From: CAZHNW01 sp942491575
GTDB taxonomy: Bacteria > Spirochaetota > UBA4802 > UBA5550
NCBI GenBank assembly: GCA_942491575.1
Contig: CALOBT010000031.1
Span: forward strand, 682,001 to 746,000
DNA: 64,000 nt
Direction of reading: 5' to 3'
Shown: positions 15,986 through 25,800 of the stretch, in pieces
Layout: the number at the start of each line of letters is the position of its first letter
Position numbering within the stretch: position 1 is the stretch's first letter
Notes under the pieces: generated by a model
The model's database searches: none
Told to the model about the DNA's origin: nothing
Seen by the model: only the letters and a program-made list of their open reading frames with translations
Translations under genes and position numbers: made by a program

Positions 15986-18370
15986 ATGAACAAGAATATT
16001 GATAACAAGGCCTATATTATTCCTATATTCGAAACAGTCATTTTTCCAGGAATGGAAACAAAGGTGAAAGTCGATGAATCCCTGGGAGAAAAGATACAGG
16101 AGGGGACACTTAAAGGTCAAGTCGATGTTATTGCCCTGACCGTAAGTGAAGACGCCAGTAAGCGTGATCTGCGCAAGGATAATTTTTATAAAACAGGAAC
16201 CCTTCTGCATGTAACAGCTGTGCAGAAAACAGAAAAGGGCTTCCATCTTTCTATCCGGAGCCGTGAAAAGGTACACCTGGAAGAGATAACAGTTGAGAAT
16301 AAATTATTTGTAGGGATATATACAATTGCTGTCGAGGCAATTGATTCATCGGAAATAGAGCAGACTGCACTACTGGCGCAGATAAAGAAGGAGATTATTG
16401 AAATAGGTAAAAACTTCCGCGGCTCGGAAGATTTTATGCGGTATATAGAACAGATAAATACAATTGATGATGTACTCATGGCGGTGCTGCCACTGATGAA
16501 CGCCACAATAGCGGAGAAGCAGGAACTGCTTGAGTCTCCCTCGCAGAGGAGTAAATTCCTGGCATTCATCGATCTTCTGATGAAGCAGAAGGAACGTATC
16601 GATCTGCAGGTTGAGATGGCAAACAAGGCGAGTGAAAAAACCAGCAAACAATACCGGGAACACCTCCTGCGGGAACAGCTCAAGGCGATACAGGATGAGC
16701 TTAATGACGGAGACGAATCTGCAACATCAGTTGAAGGATACCGTGAGCGTATCGAAGCTTCCGGCATGCCAGAAGATGTTCTCAAAGTTGCTAATGCTGA
16801 ACTTAAAAAGCTGGAAACCATGGGTCAGCAGAACTCAGAGTCGCATGTGATCCGCAACTACCTCGATCTGCTTCTTGATCTTCCCTGGAGTACGGAAGAG
16901 ATCAGGGAAATTGACTTGGAGTCGGCCCGCTCTGTACTGGACGGAGATCATTATGGTCTTGAAAAAGTGAAGGAGCGAATAATTCAGCACCTTGCAGTAA
17001 TGAAGCTGAAAAAGGAAAAGCAGGGGTCAATATTACTGCTTGTCGGCCCTCCCGGAACGGGTAAGACCAGTCTTGGAAAGAGCATCTCCCATGCACTGGA
17101 CCGTAAATATGTCCGGGCCAGCCTGGGGGGAGTGCGTGACGAGGCTGAAATTCGCGGACACCGTCGTACTTATGTGGGGGCGCTCCCGGGAAGAATTATC
17201 AATGGTATTAAAAAGGCCGGGGCGAGAAATCCCGTTTTTGTCCTTGATGAGATAGACAAGCTGATGTCTTCGTACAATGGTGATCCTGCAAGCGCCCTCC
17301 TTGAAGTGCTTGACCCGGAACAGAATAACAGTTTTTCAGATCACTATCTTGAGGTCCCCTACGATTTGTCAGAGGTATTTTTTATAGCCACTGCGAATTC
17401 ATTGAACACCATACCGGCGCCGCTTCTGGACCGGATGGAGGTGATTGAAATTTCAAGTTATACCAACAGGGAAAAACTTCATATCGCACATGACCATCTT
17501 TTCCCTGAAGTTCTTGAGGAGCATGGCCTTGATGAAAAAAGCCTTACCATGGAAGAGGAGGCCTTCAGGAGAGTTATCGATAAGTACACCCGCGAAGCAG
17601 GTGTTCGGGGACTGAAAAAGCAGATTACTAAAATTGCCCGTGTTGCATCGGAGAAGATCGTTTCCGGGAAAGTTGATCTGCCGTATAACGTCAAAGAAGA
17701 GATGCTGGAGGATATCCTGGGCCGTGAACTGGTGCGTCATGACCAGGTGAAAAAGGAAAATATCCCCGGGGTTGTTACCGGACTGGCCTGGACTCCCGTA
17801 GGGGGCGAGATACTTTTTATCGAGACAACTGCAATGAACGGGAAGGGTGGCCTGGCCCTGACGGGACAGCTCGGGGATGTAATGAAGGAGTCCGCCACAA
17901 TATCCATGAGTCTCATCAGGTCACGGTTGTCACACGCTGTCAGTGATTTTGATTTTTCAAAAAAGGATATCCATATTCACGTCCCCTCCGGTTCAACACC
18001 GAAGGATGGCCCCTCCGCGGGTATTGCCCTTTTCACTGCGCTGGTGTCACTTGTAACCGGAAAGAGAATCGACTCGCACTACGCAATGACCGGAGAGATT
18101 ACCCTCAGGGGCGAGGTGCTTCCAGTAGGGGGAATCAAGGAGAAGGTTCTGGGTGCCCACAGGGCGGGAATAAGAACTATCCTGCTGCCGAAGGAAAACG
18201 TGAAGGACCTTGATGATGTACCTGCAGAGGTACAGGGGGACCTTAAGTTTATCCCCGTTGAAACCGTGGAGGAGGTTATACGCGAGACTACGGGAATTGA
18301 ACTTCCCAGGCATGAATTTATGTTCATGAAGGAAGGTTTTGATACACTGGATAGTTCAATGCAGGTATAA
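15986..18370 (+). CDS. lon: ATP-dependent Lon protease
   Basis: 794 residues, normal length. The N-terminal substrate-binding domain (about 10-200) opens with IIPIFETVIFPGMETKV. A coiled coil follows, then the AAA+ module with Walker A GPPGTGKTS near 353 and Walker B VFVLDEIDK near 417. The S16 peptidase domain carries PKDGPSAG, with catalytic Ser near 677, and GGIKEKVLGAHRAG, with catalytic Lys near 720. It degrades misfolded and regulatory proteins in the cytoplasm. GGAGG before the ATG fixes the start. Placement behind a MarR gene with a related operator suggests stress-linked control, unlike the usual clpX-lon arrangement. A terminator follows. Confidence 0.97.
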   Translation: MNKNIDNKAYIIPIFETVIFPGMETKVKVDESLGEKIQEGTLKGQVDVIALTVSEDASKRDLRKDNFYKTGTLLHVTAVQKTEKGFHLSIRSREKVHLEEITVENKLFVGIYTIAVEAIDSSEIEQTALLAQIKKEIIEIGKNFRGSEDFMRYIEQINTIDDVLMAVLPLMNATIAEKQELLESPSQRSKFLAFIDLLMKQKERIDLQVEMANKASEKTSKQYREHLLREQLKAIQDELNDGDESATSVEGYRERIEASGMPEDVLKVANAELKKLETMGQQNSESHVIRNYLDLLLDLPWSTEEIREIDLESARSVLDGDHYGLEKVKERIIQHLAVMKLKKEKQGSILLLVGPPGTGKTSLGKSISHALDRKYVRASLGGVRDEAEIRGHRRTYVGALPGRIINGIKKAGARNPVFVLDEIDKLMSSYNGDPASALLEVLDPEQNNSFSDHYLEVPYDLSEVFFIATANSLNTIPAPLLDRMEVIEISSYTNREKLHIAHDHLFPEVLEEHGLDEKSLTMEEEAFRRVIDKYTREAGVRGLKKQITKIARVASEKIVSGKVDLPYNVKEEMLEDILGRELVRHDQVKKENIPGVVTGLAWTPVGGEILFIETTAMNGKGGLALTGQLGDVMKESATISMSLIRSRLSHAVSDFDFSKKDIHIHVPSGSTPKDGPSAGIALFTALVSLVTGKRIDSHYAMTGEITLRGEVLPVGGIKEKVLGAHRAGIRTILLPKENVKDLDDVPAEVQGDLKFIPVETVEEVIRETTGIELPRHEFMFMKEGFDTLDSSMQV

Positions 18371-18375
18371 TGTTC

Positions 18376-18409
18376 TTTTCAGGGGCCGGTGAAAGCCGGG
18401 CCCTGAAAA
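18376..18409 (+). terminator. Rho-independent terminator of lon
   Basis: TTTTCAGGG plus GCCGG on the left and CCGG plus GCCCTGAAAA on the right form a strong stem a few bases after the lon stop codon, with A/T tails on both sides. Confidence 0.8.
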
Positions 18410-18607
18410 TGAAATATGATATGGATTCTATTGAGTAATTAATCTTGACCGGGGGGACTGCGATTGATATTTTGAATGTACCTGAACAAATTTCTTTTTC
18501 TGAAAGGATTGATGCATGCTCGTCACGAAGGCGCTTTTATGAGACTGTTGGTCGCCGGTAAGGCTCTTTGCTTTAATGCCTTTCCTGATAATCATCGGAA
18601 AGGCACA

Positions 18608-19348
18608 ATGAAATTTTTTTCCGTAATTATTCTTCTTATACTTCCCCTCCCTGTCGACACCTCCTTTTCAGCATCAAAAAAACATTTTAGTATTGGAGTA
18701 GAGGATTTCAAAAATTTCTTACCATATTCAGACTACAGGGATAAAAAATATTCGGGACTGGGAAAAGATATCCTTGATCTTTTTGCAAAACAGAAGGGAT
18801 ATATTTTTGAATATTATGTATATCCCCTGAAGCGAAGAGATAGAATGTTTGTCAAAAAGCGGCTCGACTTTATCTATCCTGATAATCCAAACTGGGTGAC
18901 AAATTTAAAAAAAAATGTTGATGTGAAATATGCACCAATGCTTGAATTTACCGATGGTGTGATGGTTCTGAAGGAACATAAAGGCCGCGGATTAGACAAA
19001 CTGAAAGTTTTAGGAATGCCCCTTGGGTTTACTCCATGGCAATACCTGGATTATGTTAAGGCTGGGAAAATCAGGATTGAAGAAAGTAATTATTCAGGAC
19101 TGCATTCCAAGTTGCTCCGGAATCGCCTCGATGGTGTCTACGTAAATATAAAAATAGCCCGTTATTACTGGAGAAATATTGAAGAGGTAAAAAAAAGGCC
19201 AATTGTATTTGATCCCGATCTGCCGCATGCAAAGGGATACTGGCACCTTTCATCTATTAAATACCCGAAAGTGATAGAGGAATTTAAGGTCTTTATGAAG
19301 AAGAATAAAAAGGCCATTGAAAAATTGAAACGGAGGTATAATTTTTAA
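18608..19348 (+). CDS. Periplasmic solute-binding protein, family 3-like
   Basis: 246 residues from ATG 18608, chosen because GGAAAGG precedes it and a signal peptide (VIILLILPLPVDTSFS) follows at once; the frame is open further upstream to 18476. After cleavage, FSIGVEDFKNFLPYSDY, YSGLGKDILDLFAKQKGY and RLDFIYPDNPNW match the first lobe of SBP_bac_3/transporter substrate-binding domains. No permease or ATPase lies nearby, so it may serve as a stand-alone sensor or partner of a distant transporter. It lies upstream of a chemoreceptor gene on the same strand, about 210 bp away. Confidence 0.75.
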   Translation: MKFFSVIILLILPLPVDTSFSASKKHFSIGVEDFKNFLPYSDYRDKKYSGLGKDILDLFAKQKGYIFEYYVYPLKRRDRMFVKKRLDFIYPDNPNWVTNLKKNVDVKYAPMLEFTDGVMVLKEHKGRGLDKLKVLGMPLGFTPWQYLDYVKAGKIRIEESNYSGLHSKLLRNRLDGVYVNIKIARYYWRNIEEVKKRPIVFDPDLPHAKGYWHLSSIKYPKVIEEFKVFMKKNKKAIEKLKRRYNF

Positions 19349-19369
19349 TATCAATTAGTTCTCTTCGAT

Positions 19370-19407
19370 GGAAAACTTTCGGAAATTGTTACGGGGAAAC
19401 TTTCGGA
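19370..19407. repeat. Direct repeat of AAACTTTCGGA upstream of the chemoreceptor gene
   Basis: GGAAAACTTTCGGA (19370-19383) and GGGGAAACTTTCGGA (19393-19407) are near-identical and spaced by about two helical turns. They may be tandem regulator sites for the chemoreceptor gene at 19560, or chance. No known operator is recognised. Confidence 0.3.
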
Positions 19408-19559
19408 TATCTGATAAAAAATGTTGAATGATACGCTTTTTTGTGAGATTATTCATTTCTAAATAATTATTGCTAAAATAATCAGGTACTATTTTTGGGT
19501 TGGTATCAGTTGAATTATATCGGCAATAAATAATATCAGAATAATATCAGGTAACGACC

Positions 19560-21140
19560 ATGACAGAATCTCCTCTTAAAGCAGCCATGATGCGTATTTT
19601 TCTTCCGAAATTTGTTGATTCTCCCCTTGTGATACAAAAAAAATCCTATGTGTTGATGTGGATTTTTATTATTCTTATTCCCCTTATATCAACTGCTGCA
19701 ATATCCAACATTTTTACAAAAATAGACTATAGTCAATTTATTAAAGTTACCATAATAGATCTGGTATTTTTGATGTCCATGATATCGGGTCTCCTTCTTC
19801 TCAGGAAGGGTAAATATACAATTACAGTGAATCTCGTTACTGTAATTTTTACACTGCTCGTTCTGCTGGGTAATTTGACGAGACTGAAAATTTTCATTGA
19901 ATTCGGGGCCAACAGTTTTTTGTTTTTTATGTATGCCGTAATTGTATTTGTCGCAATGTTCGGATCGAGATGGATACTTGCTGTTGTCTCCCTGTTGATG
20001 ATTTCAACTCATGTCGTTTTCTATTTTATCGCCAATCCCCAGGTGGCGGCTCATCTTAAATCGGTTATTCTCTCCCTGTTTATTAATAACGGAATCTCGC
20101 TGGTTATTGTTTCCGTGCTTTCTTATTTTTTCTCATCTATTACAGAAGAAGCGAACAAGTCCGTAGAGGAAGAACTGGAGAAGAATAAAAAGCAATATGA
20201 GTCGACCCTTACTCTTCTCAGTGCTATAAAGGAACAGGTTGCGAATCTTTCAGAGGCATCCGAGAATACCTCCAAGACTTCATTGTCCTTTTCGGACACC
20301 GCAGAATATCAGGCAACATTTGTTGAAGAGGTCAGTGCCACGGTTGAAGAGGTTACCGGATTTGTTGATAATGTTTCTGAAACGGTTGATGGCCAATTCA
20401 GCAGTATCAATAGTCTCATTGGTATAATACGTGATCTTTCCGTTTCCATAAGAGAAATGGAGGAGCAGATTAACAATGGCCTGAAGTCAACGGAAGTCAT
20501 ATCAGGAAAAATAAGGGCCGGGGATGAATCTCTTCAGGATATGAACAACAGCATGAGTAAAATTATCAGCAGCTCAACTGAAATGACCGGGATTGTAGGT
20601 ATTATAAATGATATTTCCGATCAGATAAATCTTCTCTCGTTGAATGCAGCAATTGAGGCTGCCAGGGCCGGCGAAGCGGGCCGGGGTTTTGCCGTTGTTG
20701 CCGATGAAATTTCCAAGCTGGCTGACAGAACTTCTGCAAGCATTAAGGATATTGACAGGCTCATAAATATTAATAATGATGAAATAAATGTGGGGATGGG
20801 AACGGTACAGTTAACAATTGATACGATGAAAACGATTATTGATGGTGTGAATGCGGTCAATAAATCGATGCTAACGGTTTCCGAAAACATGCAGGATCAA
20901 ATAAGGAGTAATAACCTGGTTACTGACGAAGCAGATAATGCAAAACAGTTTTCAGATAATATAAAGAATGCAACCGACGAACTCAAGACTGTTGCAAATG
21001 AAATCTCTTCAGCGATAGCAAATATAAATGAATTGACTCAAAAAAATGCAATGGATGCAAAAAATCTTAATGATATTGCAAAAACATCCAATGATATTGT
21101 TATTTCTCTGAATCAGGAAATTAATGTTTTCGAGTCGTGA
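19560..21140 (+). CDS. Methyl-accepting chemotaxis protein with polytopic membrane sensor domain
   Basis: 526 residues. The N-terminal 200 residues contain about six hydrophobic helices with only short loops, so there is no large periplasmic ligand domain; it resembles a membrane-embedded sensor. No HAMP domain is obvious. The cytoplasmic coiled coil begins near 200, and the hairpin tip reads LLSLNAAIEAARAGEAGRGF, continuing into VVADEISKLADRTSASIKDI, the CheA/CheW-binding signature. The C-terminus ends without a CheR-tethering pentapeptide. It should feed a CheA-CheY pathway encoded elsewhere. A 9-bp hairpin follows. Confidence 0.93.
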   Translation: MTESPLKAAMMRIFLPKFVDSPLVIQKKSYVLMWIFIILIPLISTAAISNIFTKIDYSQFIKVTIIDLVFLMSMISGLLLLRKGKYTITVNLVTVIFTLLVLLGNLTRLKIFIEFGANSFLFFMYAVIVFVAMFGSRWILAVVSLLMISTHVVFYFIANPQVAAHLKSVILSLFINNGISLVIVSVLSYFFSSITEEANKSVEEELEKNKKQYESTLTLLSAIKEQVANLSEASENTSKTSLSFSDTAEYQATFVEEVSATVEEVTGFVDNVSETVDGQFSSINSLIGIIRDLSVSIREMEEQINNGLKSTEVISGKIRAGDESLQDMNNSMSKIISSSTEMTGIVGIINDISDQINLLSLNAAIEAARAGEAGRGFAVVADEISKLADRTSASIKDIDRLININNDEINVGMGTVQLTIDTMKTIIDGVNAVNKSMLTVSENMQDQIRSNNLVTDEADNAKQFSDNIKNATDELKTVANEISSAIANINELTQKNAMDAKNLNDIAKTSNDIVISLNQEINVFES

Positions 21141-21171
21141 TAATCTGTTCATTTGTTGAAAAAATATTATC

Positions 21172-21199
21172 ATCATTCCCGGATCGACCAGGGAATGAT
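21172..21199 (+). terminator. Hairpin downstream of the chemoreceptor gene
   Basis: ATCATTCCC (21172-21180) and GGGAATGAT (21191-21199) are exact complements with a 10-base loop, about 30 bp after the stop codon. Confidence 0.6.
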
Positions 21200-21406
21200 T
21201 TATGCTGTTGTAAACTCCTGCCATAATATATTTTCCTCGTATACTTATTCTCTATAGTTCCAATCCACCCCATGAATAGTATTTTGCCGTATAATCTATG
21301 TTGCATTGCCTGATAGAGAGGATTGGAAAAAAGGTCTTGCACTTTTCCATATTATCTGGAGATAATTGCCGTGATAGAAATTCAAGTTTGAGGCGATTGT
21401 CCTAAG

Positions 21407-22144
21407 ATGAAATTATTTATGGCTCTTTACCGACCTGTTTTTATTGCTTTTGTAGGTTTTAATACCGCTGTTCTCGGTATACTGGTTATTCTCATATCCC
21501 TTATTGATCCAAAGGGTAATATCGTTCATTACATAGGCAAACTCTGGTCACGTATGAACCTTATCTTCTCAGGGGTGCAGATACACCTTGCGGGAGAAGA
21601 AAATATCCTGGAAGGTCAATCTTACGTGGTAATGTCTAATCACCAGAGTCATTATGATGTGTGGGCCCTCATCGGATATCTCCCCCTGCAGCTGCGCTGG
21701 GTAATGAAAAAAGAACTGCGTAAAATACCCATCTTCGGCTTCGCCTGCGGACGAATGGGCCACATATATATCGATCGGGGAAATGCAGAAAAATCCCACG
21801 AAGAGCTGCAGGCCCTTCGTGATAAATTTGCCTCCGGTGCCTCCGTGGTATTTTTTCCGGAGGGTTCCCGCAGTGAAGACGGCATCTTAAGGCCCTTCAA
21901 AAAGGGGGGCTTTGTCATGGCACTCCAGGGGCAGGTTCCCGTACTGCCCGTTACTGTGAAGGGCAGCAAAAGCATTCTTCCCAAGGGGAGCATGAAACTG
22001 TCTCCCGGCACAATTGAATTAACCATTCATCCTCCTGTTGATACTTCTGTTTACAGCTATGAGAACAAGGAGGATTTAATGACTGAAGTAAGGGACCGTA
22101 TTGCCTCGTTACTTGAGGAAGGGGTGGTGCAGATAAAGAATTAA
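21407..22144 (+). CDS. plsC: 1-acyl-sn-glycerol-3-phosphate acyltransferase (PlsC family)
   Basis: 245 residues. An N-terminal membrane helix (about 10-35) precedes the acyltransferase domain. SNHQSHYDVWAL carries the HX4D catalytic motif near 80, GHIYIDRGN the acceptor-binding motif near 122, FFPEGSRSEDG the third block near 150, and PVLPVTVKGS the fourth. It adds the second acyl chain to lysophosphatidate, giving phosphatidate on the inner membrane. The ATG at 21407 has only a weak purine stretch before it. It stands alone, convergent with copA. Confidence 0.9.
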   Translation: MKLFMALYRPVFIAFVGFNTAVLGILVILISLIDPKGNIVHYIGKLWSRMNLIFSGVQIHLAGEENILEGQSYVVMSNHQSHYDVWALIGYLPLQLRWVMKKELRKIPIFGFACGRMGHIYIDRGNAEKSHEELQALRDKFASGASVVFFPEGSRSEDGILRPFKKGGFVMALQGQVPVLPVTVKGSKSILPKGSMKLSPGTIELTIHPPVDTSVYSYENKEDLMTEVRDRIASLLEEGVVQIKN

Positions 22145-22242
22145 AAGTCACATCGTACTATTCCATTTTATCCGAAGGAAAGGGCTGCATTATTTCCAGG
22201 AAAACGATATCTTCGCGCCGGGTGAATTGTACGCACATTTCC

Positions 22243-24654
22243 CTATCCCTTGAATCTTTTCAGACTGAGGGAATTGCTCACCACTGAAACAGAACTGAAG
22301 GCCATGGCGGCGCCTGCAATAATTGGATTGAGCATGCCCGATGCTGCGAAGGGGATTCCGATAATATTGTAGAAGAAGGCCCAGAAAAGATTCTGCTTTA
22401 TTTTACTAATGGTTCTCCTGGATAGATTTAACGCAGAGACCAGTGCGGTGAGATCTCCGCTTGTCAGGGTGATGTGGGAGGTTTCAATGGCGATGTCCGT
22501 GCCGGTACCGATTGCAATGCCGATGTCCGCTGCAGCGAGGGCCGGCGCATCGTTGATGCCGTCCCCCACCATTATTACCTTTTGACCACGGGATTGGAGT
22601 TCCCTGACGAAATCGGACTTCCCCTTCGGGAGTACCCCTGCACGCACTTCGTCGATGCCCGCCTGGCCGGCGATGTACCGGGCGGCGCGCTTATTGTCAC
22701 CGGTTACCATGTAGACCTTCATTCCCATTTCGTGCAGCTTTCTGATTGCTAGGGGGGAAGTTTCTTTCAGTGTATCGGAAAAGGCAATTGTGCCGGCAAC
22801 CTTTCCATTTTGAGAGAGTATAATGCATGTTTTTCCCGCTTCCTCAAGTTCAGCTATGTTTTTTTCCTCGGCTGAATAATCGATGCCGTTATCCGCCATC
22901 AGTTTGGTTGTTCCAGCCAGTATTTTATTCCCGCTGAGGGTGACTTCCACCCCGTGACCGGGATGTGCCAGGAAGGTCTCCGGTTCCGGTGTCTCCGGCA
23001 ATTCATTCTGCGCCGCTCTGATTACAGCGGCGGCAAGGGGATGCTCTGAGCGTTTCTCCGCCGTTGCGGCGATGGAGAGTAGATCATTAATTTTCCATGA
23101 ACCGGAAGGGATAATATCGGTTACCTCGGGTTCTCCCTTCGTGACGGTGCCGGTTTTGTCAAGAATCACAGCATCAGCCCGGTGGACCGCCTCGAGGGAC
23201 TCACCGCTTTTTATAAGGATGCCCAACTCGGCGCCGCGTCCCGTGCCCACCATTACCGCCGTGGGTGTGGCAAGTCCCAGGGCGCAGGGACATGCAATGA
23301 CCAGAACCGCCACGGCGCTGATCAGTGCTGTCTGAACATTTCCCGTAGCGGCAATCCAGATGATAAAGGTTGCCGCGGCGATAACGAGAATTGAGGGGAC
23401 GAAAACCGCAGCAACACGGTCCGCCAGTCTCTGGATGGGAGGGCGTGAATTCTGCGCCTCCTCAACTGTTCTGATAATCCGGGCAAGGAAGGTTTCCCTC
23501 CCGACACGGGTGGCCTCGAATGTTATGGTGCCGTAGGAATTCATTGTGCCGCCGATTACCTCGTCACCCTCTGTTTTTTCAACGGGAATACTTTCGCCTG
23601 AGATCATGCTTTCGTCTACCGTGCTGTTTCCGCTCAAAACGGTTCCGTCTACTGGAATGGCCTCACCGGGTTTTACGATAATTATATCCCCGCTTTCCAC
23701 GTCAGTAATGGGAATTACTTTTTCAATGTCACCGCGGACAACCGTTGCCTCCTTCGGCTGTATCCCCATCAGTTTCTTTATTGCCTCGGAGGTGTGTCCC
23801 TTGGCGATGGCCTCGAAGTATTTTCCCAGGAGGATCAGGGTGATGATGATAGCCGAGGCCTCGAAGTATAGTCCCCCCTGTTTTCCCCCAAGGGCCGGTG
23901 CAATGAAGCCGTTATACAGGCTGAAAAAATATGCAGCGGAAGTACCCAGGGCAACCAGAACATCCATGCCGGGGCTCAGAGCCCGAATGCTGTGCCATGC
24001 GTTTCGATAGAAGCGCGCCCCGATGATAAACTGGACCGGCGTTGCAAAGATCAGCTGAAACAGGGGATTGTGAAGCAGGGGAACCTCCAGCGGTGTCACC
24101 ATCGTCACCATGGCCCCCAGAAGAGGAAGGCTCAGCAGGGCTGAAACAATAAAGGAGAACTTTAATTTTTTCTGTTCGAGTTTTCGCATCTCTGCAGCGG
24201 CATCGGTTTCATCCTCTTCGATGCGGACAGCACGGTATCCCGCATCTGAAATTGCGTCAGTTATCTGGTAGAGCTTGATCCGCTTCGTATTATAATTCAG
24301 GCGTGCCTCTCCCGAGGCGGGGTTTAGACTGATGTCGATTGTCTCATCCAGTTTGTTTACCGCCTTTTCGATACGGTTTACACAGGCGGCGCAGGAGATC
24401 CCCTCAATGGCCAGGACGGCATGCTGCGTCTCCTCCTCTTCCTGCGGTCGGGCACCGTATCCCGCTTTTTCGATTGCGGCTGTGATTTCATCGATGGTAA
24501 TGTCGTTTCCTGAAAAATCGACTCGGGCCGATTCAAGAGCAAGGTTTACCGAAATCTCGTTTACACCATCAAGCTTTGCCACTGCCTTTTCTATCCGTGC
24601 GGAGCATGCCGCGCACGACATTCCGCTAATTGAGAGGTTTTTAACTTCCTGCAT
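22243..24654 (-). CDS. copA: Copper-translocating P1B-type ATPase with two heavy-metal-binding domains
   Basis: 803 residues. Two N-terminal HMA domains show GMSCAACSARIEKAV (about 11-25) and GISCAACVNRIEKAV (about 87-101). Eight membrane helices follow. TGES in the actuator domain, the intramembrane CPC in IACPCALGLATP near 453, the phosphorylated Asp in DKTGTVT near 498, a nucleotide-binding HP pair in RSEHPLAAA, and GDGINDAPAL near 700 complete the set. CPC plus CxxC HMA domains indicate Cu(I) export. No copper regulator or chaperone gene is adjacent. It starts at ATG 24654, divergent from a lipoprotein amidase gene. Confidence 0.95.
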   Translation of the reverse strand: MQEVKNLSISGMSCAACSARIEKAVAKLDGVNEISVNLALESARVDFSGNDITIDEITAAIEKAGYGARPQEEEETQHAVLAIEGISCAACVNRIEKAVNKLDETIDISLNPASGEARLNYNTKRIKLYQITDAISDAGYRAVRIEEDETDAAAEMRKLEQKKLKFSFIVSALLSLPLLGAMVTMVTPLEVPLLHNPLFQLIFATPVQFIIGARFYRNAWHSIRALSPGMDVLVALGTSAAYFFSLYNGFIAPALGGKQGGLYFEASAIIITLILLGKYFEAIAKGHTSEAIKKLMGIQPKEATVVRGDIEKVIPITDVESGDIIIVKPGEAIPVDGTVLSGNSTVDESMISGESIPVEKTEGDEVIGGTMNSYGTITFEATRVGRETFLARIIRTVEEAQNSRPPIQRLADRVAAVFVPSILVIAAATFIIWIAATGNVQTALISAVAVLVIACPCALGLATPTAVMVGTGRGAELGILIKSGESLEAVHRADAVILDKTGTVTKGEPEVTDIIPSGSWKINDLLSIAATAEKRSEHPLAAAVIRAAQNELPETPEPETFLAHPGHGVEVTLSGNKILAGTTKLMADNGIDYSAEEKNIAELEEAGKTCIILSQNGKVAGTIAFSDTLKETSPLAIRKLHEMGMKVYMVTGDNKRAARYIAGQAGIDEVRAGVLPKGKSDFVRELQSRGQKVIMVGDGINDAPALAAADIGIAIGTGTDIAIETSHITLTSGDLTALVSALNLSRRTISKIKQNLFWAFFYNIIGIPFAASGMLNPIIAGAAMAFSSVSVVSNSLSLKRFKG

Positions 24655-24794
24655 GAATCTTTTATCCTGTTCGGTTTTCAGTATTTTAGCTTTATCTTAA
24701 GTATGTAACAAATATAACCTGTAAGTTTCTATTTATCAATATAATAATGTCCATACATAAATGTTATAAAAAGAACCGGGTGGGGAGGAAGTTT

Positions 24795-25412
24795 ATGCTC
24801 AGCAGAACAGCAGGTGTTTCTGTATTATTATTAATTTTTCTGGCAACTGGATGCACCGGTAATACCACTGAAATCAGGGAGGGTGATCTGATTTTTCATG
24901 AATCGAGATCCTCCCAGGGGGCGGCACTGGAGGCGGCGACGGGAAGTAAATACACTCACATGGGAATTATTTTCAAGAAGAAGGGACACTGGTTCGTCTT
25001 CGAGGCGGTACAGCCCGTCAGGGCAACTCCACTGAAAAACTGGATACGCCGCGGGAAGGATGGGCGCTATGTTATCAAACGCCTCATCAACCGTGACCGT
25101 GTACTGAAAAAAAAGGTCCTCGAAAAAATGAAAAGAATCGGAAATCATTACCTAGGCAAAAATTATGACAGCCGATTCCTCTGGAGTGACCGTGAACTCT
25201 ACTGCAGTGAGCTGGTATATAAACTCTACAAGCGTGGAGCCGGCATTGATATCGGTACCCTGCAGAAGCTGAAAGAATTCAATCTTAAACATCCCGCGGT
25301 AAAAAAATTAATGAATATCCGTTACGGTTCAAAGGTTCCCTATGATGAACCGGTGATCTCTCCCGTATCAATGTTCCGTTCACCGAAACTTGTTACTGTA
25401 CGGAAGGGATAG
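24795..25412 (+). CDS. Lipoprotein with YiiX-like permuted papain fold (C92/NlpC-like amidase)
   Basis: 205 residues from ATG 24795, which follows GGAGGA; a frame extension to 24747 would spoil the signal peptide. The signal ends in LATGC, a lipobox. The domain then shows EGDLIFHES, TGSKYTHMGII (conserved His), FVFEAVQPVRATPL and YCSELVYKLYKR (catalytic-type Cys). That order (His before Cys) is the circular permutation seen in YiiX/YaeF-type NlpC/P60 relatives. Roles proposed for the family are amide or thioester hydrolysis at the envelope; the substrate is unknown. It is divergent from copA. Confidence 0.82.
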   Translation: MLSRTAGVSVLLLIFLATGCTGNTTEIREGDLIFHESRSSQGAALEAATGSKYTHMGIIFKKKGHWFVFEAVQPVRATPLKNWIRRGKDGRYVIKRLINRDRVLKKKVLEKMKRIGNHYLGKNYDSRFLWSDRELYCSELVYKLYKRGAGIDIGTLQKLKEFNLKHPAVKKLMNIRYGSKVPYDEPVISPVSMFRSPKLVTVRKG

Positions 25413-25458
25413 TTTGAGGAATATGTAAAAAATACTCTTACGGATTAGAGTTGGGTAT

Positions 25459-25797
25459 ATGCATTATAATAAAAAGCTTTTTGCCAGAGAATTGAGGAAA
25501 AATCAAACTAAAGCAGTAAGGATTGTATGGGAATATGTACGAAACCGGAAATTGAATAATTTGAAATTTCGCAGGCAGCATGTACATGTAATTGAAGGCT
25601 TTTTTGTGGATTTTTATTGTCATCAGTTAAAGCTTGTAATAGAGATTGATGGTAAAATTCATGATAAACAAGAAGAGTACGATGAATTAAGATAAATACT
25701 CATAGAATCAAAAGGATATTTTTTTAACCGCATTACTAATGAAGAAGTATTCAAGGATATAAATATTTTACAGACTGGAATTGCTGAGTTTCTGTAA
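25459..25797 (+). pseudogene. DUF559 family endonuclease-like gene with in-frame stop
   Basis: It reads from ATG 25459. NQTKAVRIVWEYVRNRKLNN, KFRRQHVHVIEGFFVDFYC and LKLVIEIDGKIHD match DUF559, a very-short-patch-repair-like nuclease fold with the Asp and Glu-x-Asp pair. At 25693-25695 a TAA interrupts the protein after DELR. The same frame then continues with ILIESKGYFFNRITNEEVF and ends at TAA 25795-25797. This is exactly the expected C-terminal helix and RxTNEEV strand of the family, so a single nonsense substitution broke a roughly 112-residue gene. Confidence 0.85.
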
Positions 25798-25800
25798 TTA

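Noticed and set aside
16186..16821. 211-residue Ser-rich open frame on the minus strand
   Set aside because: Antisense to the lon coiled-coil region; no signal or family motif.
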